Shown: positions 8,984 to 15,929 of the stretch, one piece after another
Numbering within the stretch: position 1 is the stretch's first letter
Layout of the letters: each line of letters begins with the position of its first letter
Source of the DNA: an uncultured Clostridia bacterium
GTDB lineage: Bacteria > Bacillota > Clostridia > TANB77 > CAG-508
Length of the DNA stretch: 51,167 nt
Assembly (NCBI GenBank): GCA_948852945.1
Contig: CAQPBJ010000013.1
Location: 1-51,167 of the forward strand
Reading direction: 5' to 3'
Program-made: the position numbers and the translations under genes
Notes under the pieces: model-generated
What the model saw: the letters and a program-made list of their open reading frames with translations, nothing else
Database searches by the model: none
What the model was told of the DNA's origin: nothing

Positions 8984-9514
8984 ATGAAGATTTTAATTGG
9001 AACAAAGAATCCTGGTAAAATTGCTGGAGCAAAAGAAGCTTTTTTACATTATTTTAAAGATGTAGAAGTTGAAGGTGTTGATGTTAGTTCAGATGTTTCA
9101 GATGAACCAGTAAATGATGAAGTTTATCAAGGAGCAAAAAATAGAGTTAATAATTTAATAAAATATGCAAAAGAAAATAATATTGAAGCTGAATATTTTT
9201 TAGGTGTAGAATCAGGAATATTTGATAAATTAGGTAATTGGTCAATTATTCAAATGGCGTGTATTAAAGATAAAAATGGAGTAGAGTCATGGGGAAATAG
9301 TAGCGGATTTCCTGTTCCTAAAAGATATGTAGATAGAATCATTAATGAAAACCTAGGTGTTGTAATGGATGAAATATTTAGTGCGAATCAAATTGGAAAA
9401 GGAAAAGGCGGAGTAGGAATGCTAACTAAAGGTGTGCTTACTAGAATTGATATGACACAACAGGCGCTAATTATGGCTTTAACAATGTTTATAAATGGTG
9501 ATACTTGGAAGTAA
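8984..9514 (+). CDS. DUF84/YjjX-type inosine/xanthosine triphosphatase
   Basis: The 176-aa protein has the ILIGTKNPGKI N-terminus and the SSDVSDEPVNDEVYQGAKNR region (partly shown) typical of DUF84 non-canonical purine NTP phosphatases, followed by FLGVESGIF, the place of the family's E-G-G/S substrate loop. The enzymes hydrolyse ITP/XTP and keep damaged purines out of nucleic acids. An upstream in-frame ATG (8957) overlaps mgtA and would place the ribosome site inside the coding region; ATG 8984 has AAAGGAG seven bases before it. It is the last gene of this + strand run. Confidence 0.78.
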   Translation: MKILIGTKNPGKIAGAKEAFLHYFKDVEVEGVDVSSDVSDEPVNDEVYQGAKNRVNNLIKYAKENNIEAEYFLGVESGIFDKLGNWSIIQMACIKDKNGVESWGNSSGFPVPKRYVDRIINENLGVVMDEIFSANQIGKGKGGVGMLTKGVLTRIDMTQQALIMALTMFINGDTWK

Positions 9515-9520
9515 TTTCAA

Positions 9521-9549
9521 TTGACATAAAATGGCAATAATGATATAAT
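9521..9549 (+). promoter_or_regulatory. consensus sigma-A promoter of the zinc-finger gene
   Basis: A perfect -35 TTGACA (9521-9526), a 17-bp spacer and a perfect -10 TATAAT (9544-9549). The predicted start is near 9556, where the leader begins GACTTTCTTATA. Confidence 0.85.
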
Positions 9550-9604
9550 TATGTTGACTTTCTTATATAAAATTTTTTTAGTTTAAAGAAGAGGAGAAAA
9601 TATT

Positions 9605-9790
9605 ATGGCTTGGGTTAAAGAGAAAGAAACATGTCCTGTGTGTCACGGAGAAGGAACTATAGAAGACTCTGAGTATATTGACGGAGAATATCGAGGAACT
9701 GTAGATGTGCAATGTTATCGATGCAATGGAACTGGTGAAGTAGAGAAACAAACTTGGCTTGATCGTTCATTGGGAGGCGGAAGGATCTAA
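9605..9790 (+). CDS. 61-aa DnaJ-type zinc-finger protein
   Basis: A very small protein with two CxxCxGxG motifs: CPVCHGEG at residues 10-17 and CYRCNGTG at 37-44. This is half of the four-motif cysteine-rich domain of DnaJ and is expected to bind one Zn2+. There is no J domain, no membrane segment and no signal peptide. Its role is unknown; chaperone-like or protein/RNA-binding roles are guesses from the fold. It is a one-gene unit with a perfect consensus promoter, a GAGGAG ribosome site and its own hairpin terminator, so it is probably strongly expressed. Confidence 0.8.
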   Translation: MAWVKEKETCPVCHGEGTIEDSEYIDGEYRGTVDVQCYRCNGTGEVEKQTWLDRSLGGGRI

Positions 9791-9827
9791 GTATTTTGAA
9801 AAGTAACCTATAAGAAAGTCAAATATA

Positions 9828-9861
9828 AAACCCGATTGTAAGTTTTCTTACTTTCGGGTTT
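9828..9861. terminator. bidirectional terminator between the zinc-finger gene and the TraG-like gene
   Basis: The stem AAACCCGA/TCGGGTTT is extended by GTAAG/CTTAC around a TTTT loop. It lies between converging genes, and both flanks are T-rich on the outgoing strand, so it can serve both. Confidence 0.8.
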
Positions 9862-9867
9862 CTCCTT

Positions 9868-12267
9868 TTATTTTTTATCATTATTATTACGTGGAATGTT
9901 ATAAGTTATTGCACCTTCGTTTTCGAAAAAGAATTTTGCATCTGTTGAGTTATATTTGATAGGTCCATCATCATCTGACATTGTTGTATCAAATTTTGGC
10001 TTCCCAAGGATACTTCCTAAAATATCATTACCGCTATCTGAACTGTCTGTAGTAGCAGAATCATAATATTTAGAGAAGTTAAATTGTTTTGGATTATGTT
10101 TTTCTTTATATTTAGCTTCTAAGAAATCAAGTTTTCCTTTACCAACTAACATTTTACCTTTTAAGTCTCTAGTTTTATATATAATGGCTTTAAATTTTTG
10201 AGATTGTACTTTACCAGCTTTGAAGTTTAGTTTGTAAGCCCAACTGATATCTTTATATGTTTTTGAATATTCTGGTGCTGCAATTGGATTACCATTTTTA
10301 TCTTTTCCACTAGTATCATAATCCATCTTAAATTGCCATTCACGTTTATCACCAAATTCTTTTTCCCACCATTCATTATCTTCAGGAGTATTATTACCAA
10401 ATACGATTTTAGTAGTACAGTTAGCAAGTATTGTTTGTCTATAACTTTGACTATTAGTTAATTCTGAATTTGTTCCAAATTGTGATAAGTTTTGAGCAGA
10501 GATTATCAGACCAACACGATATTTTCTAAACAAAGTGAAGAAATCTTCGGTTGCTTTACATACATAAGGTGGAAATTCATCTATATATAAAAAGTGTGGT
10601 ATTCTAGTTTTTTCGATTCCTGGTCTAGAGATAATAGAGTGTTGCATAAGTAATAATGTAAATAGTCCAAATGCTTTGTTAACAGCAGCACCTAAGTCAC
10701 CACGTCTTGTACAGATAAGTGTTATTTCACCTTTTGCTAAGGCATTATCAAAATTTATGTTATTTGTTCTATTACATAAGATATTTCTAACTCCAGGGAA
10801 ACGAAGAAGATTTTCAAGTTGAGAACTAGCTGCTTGAAGAGCTTTTCGAGTATCTTCAAATCCCATTGAATCTGCATAGAAATTATTTTTAAAATACGTT
10901 AATAATATATGATATTTTTCTGCTAATTCTGGAATAGCTTTCATTTTTTCACAGAATTTTTCTACTAAGTCAAAATTGTTAAGCATCATAAGTAAGTCTT
11001 CTAAGTTAGGTAATAATCCATTATGTGTTTTTGGATATATTTCTTTTAATAATAGTGATAGGTTTTCAATTGCTTGTGTTGTAATGTTTTGGAAGAAAGC
11101 TTGTTGTACTGTAACTTGATTTGTTTCATACATTCTTTTTAAAACTGCAGAAATAGCAATTGAAGTTTTAATCGGATCTTCAAAAACAAATGGATTTAAT
11201 CCGATTGAAGACATATCATTTGGATCAACTATATTATAAGGCATAGAGTAGTTATCTAAAACTTCTCTTATATGACTTATTGATTCATAATCAGGTGCTA
11301 CATAAGTTAAACCTAAAGTTTTGTATATATTATTTTTTCCTGATGTAGCATATATTAATTTTTTTAGGTATGTATTAAATATTTTTTCTTTTCCAGGTTT
11401 AATTTCTAGCATGTCAAGTGTGAAGTGTGCATTTAAATATTCATTAGAGAAAGGTTCTTTTATTGATGCAAGACCAGTTTTTAGAGCTGTGAAACCTAAC
11501 TCTTTAGATGCTTCTTGAAAGAAAAATTTCTTTTCAATATCGCGAGCAATCATTGGCTCAAATGCCATTGTGGTTTTACCAGATCCAGATACACCACATA
11601 TAAAAGTAGCTTCAAATCTTCTTGATTCTGGAGTTTTTATTGTAGTTCCTTTTTCACCATCTTTACATATAAACATTTCACAAGTATAAGGACCAGCTTG
11701 ATCAGATTCAGGTTCTAAAGAAATTCCATTATAATCAGCTACTGAATCACGAATATCTTTTGTGTCTGCAAATCCTGTGTACATTTTTTTAAATACTGGC
11801 ATTATAGTAACAATAGGTAGATACCAAGCTAATGCTGTGAATGCTGGTTTTATAACATCTAGAAATTCTCCAACTAATCCAGAATAATTTGGAAGAGAGA
11901 ATAAGAATACCCATAAAAATTGATTTGCCCATTGTACTAACATTGATATTGCTATGATGTATAGTGATATATAGTAAAGAACAAATAATGAGAATTTTTT
12001 AGCATCATCTGTAGCAAATTTCGAACCTGCTCCAAACAAAAATGCAAATATAGGACAAAGTAATGCAAAAGTATATGCAAAAGGTCCCCAATATGAAACT
12101 GATATACCAGATAGTCCTAAAAATAACATTTCAACTATTCTATCTACACAAATGTATATTGTAAATAGAGTTAATATATACGTAAAGAATGTATTTCTAT
12201 CGGTTTTCAGTATTTTTAAAAATTTATCTATATATTTCCAAATAAAATTACTAATTGATTTTAACAA
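9868..12267 (-). CDS. TraG/VirD4-like membrane-anchored coupling ATPase
   Basis: The 799-aa protein has about five hydrophobic segments in residues 28-160, then a Walker A GVSGSGKTT (225-233), a Walker B FLYIDEF (around 563) and an SAQNLSQFG sensor motif some 30 residues later. This is the order seen in TraG/TraD/VirD4-type DNA-transfer ATPases with a TraM-recognition-like domain. Such proteins couple DNA or protein substrates to type IV secretion. No relaxase, VirB4, VirB6 or pilin gene is near it. The C-terminal 100 residues are low-complexity and polar. The start is TTG, chosen because GGTGA lies about seven bases upstream on the - strand. A conjugation remnant or a chromosomal orphan function are both possible. 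Confidence 0.8.
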   Translation of the reverse strand: MLKSISNFIWKYIDKFLKILKTDRNTFFTYILTLFTIYICVDRIVEMLFLGLSGISVSYWGPFAYTFALLCPIFAFLFGAGSKFATDDAKKFSLFVLYYISLYIIAISMLVQWANQFLWVFLFSLPNYSGLVGEFLDVIKPAFTALAWYLPIVTIMPVFKKMYTGFADTKDIRDSVADYNGISLEPESDQAGPYTCEMFICKDGEKGTTIKTPESRRFEATFICGVSGSGKTTMAFEPMIARDIEKKFFFQEASKELGFTALKTGLASIKEPFSNEYLNAHFTLDMLEIKPGKEKIFNTYLKKLIYATSGKNNIYKTLGLTYVAPDYESISHIREVLDNYSMPYNIVDPNDMSSIGLNPFVFEDPIKTSIAISAVLKRMYETNQVTVQQAFFQNITTQAIENLSLLLKEIYPKTHNGLLPNLEDLLMMLNNFDLVEKFCEKMKAIPELAEKYHILLTYFKNNFYADSMGFEDTRKALQAASSQLENLLRFPGVRNILCNRTNNINFDNALAKGEITLICTRRGDLGAAVNKAFGLFTLLLMQHSIISRPGIEKTRIPHFLYIDEFPPYVCKATEDFFTLFRKYRVGLIISAQNLSQFGTNSELTNSQSYRQTILANCTTKIVFGNNTPEDNEWWEKEFGDKREWQFKMDYDTSGKDKNGNPIAAPEYSKTYKDISWAYKLNFKAGKVQSQKFKAIIYKTRDLKGKMLVGKGKLDFLEAKYKEKHNPKQFNFSKYYDSATTDSSDSGNDILGSILGKPKFDTTMSDDDGPIKYNSTDAKFFFENEGAITYNIPRNNNDKK

Positions 12268-12302
12268 AATGTTTCACCACTTTCACAAAAATTTACACCT
12301 TT

Positions 12303-12331
12303 ATTATCCTACAAAAACGCTAAAAATACAA
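12303..12331 (-). promoter_or_regulatory. probable promoter of the TraG-like gene
   Basis: On the - strand, -35 TTGTAT (12326-12331) and -10 GATAAT (12303-12308) have a 17-bp spacer, 36 bases before the TTG start. Confidence 0.45.
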
Positions 12332-12399
12332 TACTTTTTGTAAAAAAATGTGGCAAAATAAATAATAAAATCTACATATATAATATAAATTTAAAATAC

Positions 12400-12428
12400 T
12401 TGAAGTAAAAGGGTAATATAAATATAAT
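12400..12428 (+). promoter_or_regulatory. promoter of the SpoVB-like flippase gene
   Basis: The -35 TTGAAG (12400-12405) and a perfect -10 TATAAT (12423-12428) with a 17-bp spacer, 28 bases before the ATG and diverging from the TraG-like gene. Confidence 0.65.
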
Positions 12429-12456
12429 ATAGATATTAGTTAAGAGAGGATTTTTT

Positions 12457-14089
12457 ATGCAGAAAATCGAAGAAAAAAAGTATAGTAGAAAAAGTGAAAC
12501 TTTTTTGCAGGGAATAATAATATTAATGTTTTCGCAGATTGTAATAAAGATAATGGGATTGGTGCAAACATTATATTTGACTAATAGAAAAGGATTTGGT
12601 GATAGAGGAAATGCTATATATATGGGAAGCTACCAAGTATATGCTTTACTTTTATCACTTTCATCTATAGGAATCCCAACAGCAATTTCAAAATTGATTT
12701 CAGAGAAAATCGCTGTTGGCGATAATAGTGCAGCTCATAAAATATTTAAGGTATCTGTATTAACTTTTGGAATATTAGGAATGATTGGAACGATTTTATT
12801 ATTTTTTGGAGCAGAACTTATTTCAACTTATTGGATTGAAATTCCTGAGTCTAAAAATAGCTTAATGATTTTATCACCAGCAATATTTTTTGTTGCAATA
12901 TCTTCAGTTTTTAGAGGATATTTTAATGGTATGCAACAGATGAGAGCAACTGCAAATTCACAGTCTTTAGAGCAGTTATTAAAAACAATTTTTACAATTG
13001 TATTAGTGGAGATTGCAGCTTTTTATACAATGAATAATACTATATATATGGCTGCAATGGCTACAGTTGCAACATGTATGTCTATATTATTTAGTTTTAT
13101 TTATTTATATAAGTACTATATTAATGAAAGAAAAAATATTTCTGTAGTTAACATAGGAGAGAAAAGAAAATATTCTGTCCGAAGTATTATTAAAATGATA
13201 TTATGGCTTTCAATACCAATATCTTTAACAGCAATTTTAACGTCAGTAATAAAATTAGTAGATTCATTTACAGTGGTGAGAATATTAAAGCCAATTTTAG
13301 GAGAAGAAATTGCTAAAGCAAAATATGGTATATTGAGTGCTAAAGCGGATATACTAGCAACATTACCACTTTCGTTGAATGTTGCATTTACAACAGCATT
13401 AGTTCCAGCAATTTCTGCTGCTCATGCAAAAGGAGATAATAAAACTATAAATAAAAGAATTTCACTTTCGTTATTATTGTGTTTAATTATAGGATTGCCA
13501 TGTACAGTGCGGAATGTTTGTATATTCAAAAGAAATATTAATGCTTTTGTTTCCTTATGCTTCAGAGGGTGCTAATTTATTAGCAATATCATCACTAACA
13601 ATAATATTTGCAATATTAACACAAACTATTAATAGTATTTTGCAAGGGTACGGAAATGCCAGAACTCCTGTGATTGCATTAGTTTTTGGAGTAATAGTTA
13701 AAATATTTGCTAATATATTCTTAATGCCTATAGAAGGAATATATGAAAATGGTGCAGCAATAGGAAGTGTATTATGCCATATTACTTCTTTTATATTTGT
13801 ATATGTAGTTTTGCTCAAAACTACTGATTTTAAGTTTTCGATTTTACGATTATCAATAAGACCAATTTTAGCAACAATAATTATGATTTTTTCTTCATAT
13901 GGTATTTATAAGTTATTAATTTCTGTAATTTCTATAAAAATTTCTACAATAATTGCAATTTTTGTTGCAGTTGTTATGTTTGGTTTTAGTGTTCTGTTTT
14001 TAAGAATATTTTCAAGAGAAGAGATACAGATGTTACCCAACGGCGACAAGGTTTACAAGACTTTGCAAAAAATCAAATTATGCGATTAA
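12457..14089 (+). pseudogene. SpoVB/MurJ-like flippase, broken by a +1 frameshift at 13510
   Basis: Two overlapping frames (12457-13575 and 13514-14089) encode the two parts of one MOP-superfamily lipid-linked oligosaccharide flippase with about 14 membrane helices. The N-terminal part runs to G-L-P-C-T-V; the next codons should read G-M-F-V-Y-S-K-E-I-L, but an extra C at 13510 shifts the frame, so translation ends about 22 residues later. Removing that one base gives a continuous protein of about 543 aa, the usual size. The family includes SpoVB, needed for spore cortex, and lipid II flippases. The promoter and AGAGAGGA ribosome site are intact and no other damage is visible, so this is a very recent mutation, phase variation or a sequencing error. 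Confidence 0.85.
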
Positions 14090-14190
14090 AAGTTCGTAAA
14101 AAATTTATCAAATAGTAATTATTTTAGGGAAAATTGTAAAAAAAATAAAAAAAAAGAAGGATTTTAAATTACTTTGGCGAATAAATATAT

Positions 14191-14210
14191 TGTAGATTAA
14201 GAAATCTACA
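14191..14210 (+). promoter_or_regulatory. leader hairpin upstream of HU
   Basis: TGTAGATT and AATCTACA form an 8-bp stem with a 4-nt loop, 31 bases before the HU start codon. It may protect the mRNA 5' end or act as an operator. A -10-like TATATT precedes it, but I see no convincing -35. Confidence 0.35.
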
Positions 14211-14241
14211 TAAATACTAAAATCTATTAGGAGGTAAAAAG

Positions 14242-14520
14242 ATGAACAAAGCTGAATTAATCGCAGCAGTAGCTGCACAAACAGGAGAAACAAAAAAAGG
14301 TGCTGAAGCAACAATTAACGCTTTTGTTAACACAGTTATGGAATCATTAGCAAAAGGAGACAAAGTTCAATTAGTTGGATTCGGTTCTTTTGAAGTAAGA
14401 AAAAGAGCAGCTAGAAAAGGAAGAAACCCACAAACTAAAGAAGAAATTAAAATACCTGCATCAAAAGCTCCAGTATTCAAAGCTGGTAAAGCATTAAAAG
14501 ATTTAGTTAATAAAAAATAA
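14242..14520 (+). CDS. hup: HU-family nucleoid protein
   Basis: A 92-aa histone-like DNA-binding protein with the classic MNKAELI start, the GFGSFEVRKRAARKGRNP arm region (residues 47-64, with the proline that intercalates into DNA) and a C-terminal basic helix. It binds DNA non-specifically as a dimer and compacts the nucleoid. The AGGAGG ribosome site and codon use suggest high expression. It is monocistronic: a leader hairpin lies upstream and a strong terminator downstream. Confidence 0.96.
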   Translation: MNKAELIAAVAAQTGETKKGAEATINAFVNTVMESLAKGDKVQLVGFGSFEVRKRAARKGRNPQTKEEIKIPASKAPVFKAGKALKDLVNKK

Positions 14521-14565
14521 TCAGTTTAGTTTTAATAAAAAATAAATGATTATATGAATTCATAT

Positions 14566-14591
14566 AAAGGCATAGTTTCTATGCCTTTTTT
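14566..14591 (+). terminator. terminator of the HU gene
   Basis: The stem AAAGGCATAG/CTATGCCTTT with a TTT loop is followed by T residues. A 16-bp palindrome (TATATGAATTCATATA, 14551-14566) lies directly before it. Confidence 0.88.
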
Positions 14592-14614
14592 CTTTTGGAG
14601 TATAAAATAAAGAT

Positions 14615-14643
14615 GGCGGTGTCTCAAACTTTGAGACACCGCC
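14615..14643 (-). terminator. terminator of the G+C-rich - strand cassette
   Basis: A perfect 14-bp inverted repeat (GGCGGTGTCTCAAA and its complement) around a single base. On the - strand it is followed by a T-rich run, 23 bases after the stop of the 94-aa gene. Confidence 0.8.
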
Positions 14644-14666
14644 GGTGCAGTGCTTGCAATTACACT

Positions 14667-14951
14667 TTATGCGAAATCGCGGGTGTAGTTGCGAACCAGA
14701 TAGGGGCGAATCGCCTGGTAAATCTTCTGCAGAAGCTCGGGGTCGCTGTCGCGAATCTCAATGTGGCCGTACTTGTGGAAGTCGGCAGACATAGATTTCT
14801 TGCCCCGTGCAATGCGCCTTTCTTCCTGCTTGTCGCGGAAGGTTGCATTGTAGAACAGGTGGCTTGCGCCGTGGATGAGCCCCATGACCGTGGTCAGGTC
14901 AGACTGATTAATCAAACCTTTGATCCGAAAAACAGTCTTTTTTTTGCACAT
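14667..14951 (-). CDS. 94-aa protein of unknown function, probably acquired
   Basis: I do not recognise this protein. It starts MCKKKTVFRIKG, is rich in His and Arg (HGASHLFYN, EERRIARGKK, FHKYGHIEIRD) and has no membrane segment. The start ATG at 14951 has a perfect AGGAGGTG site seven bases away; a longer frame from 14996 would include that site and is rejected. The coding region is about 55% G+C with GC-ending codons, unlike its neighbours. It has its own promoter (15005-15033), a palindrome just after the transcription start, and its own terminator, so it is a complete one-gene cassette, probably horizontally transferred. Confidence 0.7.
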   Translation of the reverse strand: MCKKKTVFRIKGLINQSDLTTVMGLIHGASHLFYNATFRDKQEERRIARGKKSMSADFHKYGHIEIRDSDPELLQKIYQAIRPYLVRNYTRDFA

Positions 14952-14977
14952 ATTAGTGCACCTCCTTAATGTATTGC

Positions 14978-14995
14978 TGAACACGTATGCGTTCA
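14978..14995. promoter_or_regulatory. putative operator palindrome of the 94-aa gene
   Basis: TGAACACGTATGCGTTCA is an imperfect palindrome (TGAAC..CG..CG..GTTCA) placed a few bases after the predicted - strand transcription start. A second small inverted repeat (TGCAC/GTGCA, 14945-14960) covers the start codon. Confidence 0.45.
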
Positions 14996-15004
14996 ACTAC
15001 TTCT

Positions 15005-15033
15005 ATTATAACATTTTTAGGATGTTTTTTCAA
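15005..15033 (-). promoter_or_regulatory. promoter of the 94-aa - strand gene
   Basis: On the - strand, -35 TTGAAA (15028-15033) and -10 TATAAT (15005-15010) with a 17-bp spacer and a TG two bases before the -10. Confidence 0.75.
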
Positions 15034-15103
15034 CTTTAATGGTTCGACACATATTACTAATAATCTTATGTTACAAAATATTTTGAAAAATAGCTAAAAA
15101 TAG

Positions 15104-15132
15104 TTGAAAATATAATTAAAAGATGTTAAAAT
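15104..15132 (+). promoter_or_regulatory. promoter of the T-box/ileS transcript
   Basis: The -35 TTGAAA (15104-15109) and -10 TAAAAT (15127-15132) with a 17-bp spacer and TG before the -10. Transcription would start near 15139, just before the T-box leader. Confidence 0.65.
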
Positions 15133-15149
15133 AGTGTATTATTGAATAA

Positions 15150-15386
15150 AGACTATGAAAAGGACAAGATAAATAAAGAATGTCTAACAGAGAGCTGATA
15201 GCTTTGGTGAAATATCAGTAAGAACTATTTATTTATTATCACCTTGGAGTTGTATATCTGAAATCTAAGTAAGATGTATCGTTTCATTTGCGTTAAAAAT
15301 GTTAGAGTGAATTTTATAATATATAAAATTAATTTAGGTGGTAACGCGGAGCATTTCGTCCTATTTATGGATGAAATGCTTTTTTG
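15150..15386 (+). promoter_or_regulatory. T-box leader riboswitch, isoleucine type
   Basis: The leader has the T-box landmarks in order: an AGAGAG-containing stem I start (15189-15194), GGTGA pairing with TCACC, a specifier region near 15255-15265 with ATC (Ile) codons, the T-box GGTGGTAACGCGG (about 15338-15350) whose TGGT would pair with an uncharged ACCA end, and a terminator stem GCATTTCGTCC/GGATGAAATGC (15351-15379) followed by six T residues. Uncharged tRNA-Ile should stabilise the antiterminator and permit transcription of the downstream deacylase and ileS. The exact specifier register was not proved. Confidence 0.9.
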
Positions 15387-15422
15387 TTATATAAAATTTA
15401 AATATAAGAAAGGAGTACAGAA

Positions 15423-15908
15423 TTGGAAGAAATATTGAAAAGACTTGATGATTTAAAAATAAGTTATGAACTAGTTGAGCATGAGCCTGTGTATAATATG
15501 GAAGAAATGGATGCTTTGGGTGGAGAAATTTTTGAAGGTGCAGCTATTTGTAAAAATTTATTTTTAAGAGATCAAAAAGGAAAAAGGCATTTTCTAATTA
15601 CAATGAAAGAAGAAAAACAAGCAAATCTTGCAGATATTGCAAAAGCGTGTCTTACGAGTAAATTAAGTTTTGCATCAGAAGAAAGATTAAAAAAATATCT
15701 AAATTTAATACCAGGTGCTGTTACTCCTCTTGGTGTTATAAATGATGAAACAAGGACTGTTGAAGTAATTTTAGATAAAGATTTATTTAAAGAAGAAAAA
15801 ATTGGTGTTCATCCAGGAGTAAATACTGCAACAGTTATTATCACACCAAATGACTTAGAAAAATATATTAGAGAAAATGGAAATAAATTAAAAATATCTG
15901 TTTTATAA
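15423..15908 (+). CDS. YbaK/ProX-type aminoacyl-tRNA deacylase
   Basis: The 161-aa single-domain protein matches the bacterial trans-editing family (PrdX/ProXp-ala, COG3760): a YELVEHEPVYN N-terminus, the GAAICKNLFLRD block with the conserved lysine, and a C-terminal GVHPGVNTATVIIT loop. These enzymes hydrolyse mischarged tRNAs, classically Ala-tRNA-Pro. The start is TTG with AAAGGAG seven bases upstream. It is the first gene behind the Ile T-box and is followed after 21 bases by ileS, so its expression should rise on isoleucine starvation; whether it edits tRNA-Ile species is not shown. Confidence 0.85.
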   Translation: MEEILKRLDDLKISYELVEHEPVYNMEEMDALGGEIFEGAAICKNLFLRDQKGKRHFLITMKEEKQANLADIAKACLTSKLSFASEERLKKYLNLIPGAVTPLGVINDETRTVEVILDKDLFKEEKIGVHPGVNTATVIITPNDLEKYIRENGNKLKISVL

Positions 15909-15929
15909 AAAATTTAGGAGGAAAGAAAA

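Noticed and set aside
9868..12267. A conjugative element around the TraG-like gene
   Set aside because: Both neighbours are chromosomal-type genes with their own terminators and promoters; no attachment repeats, integrase or relaxase are visible.
12457..14089. Two separate membrane protein genes
   Set aside because: Removing one base joins them into one flippase of normal length, and the second part has no ribosome site of its own.
14595..14969. A 124-aa + strand ORF in the G+C-rich segment
   Set aside because: It runs through the 14-bp terminator hairpin, has no ribosome site, and lies opposite the - strand gene that has promoter, ribosome site and terminator.
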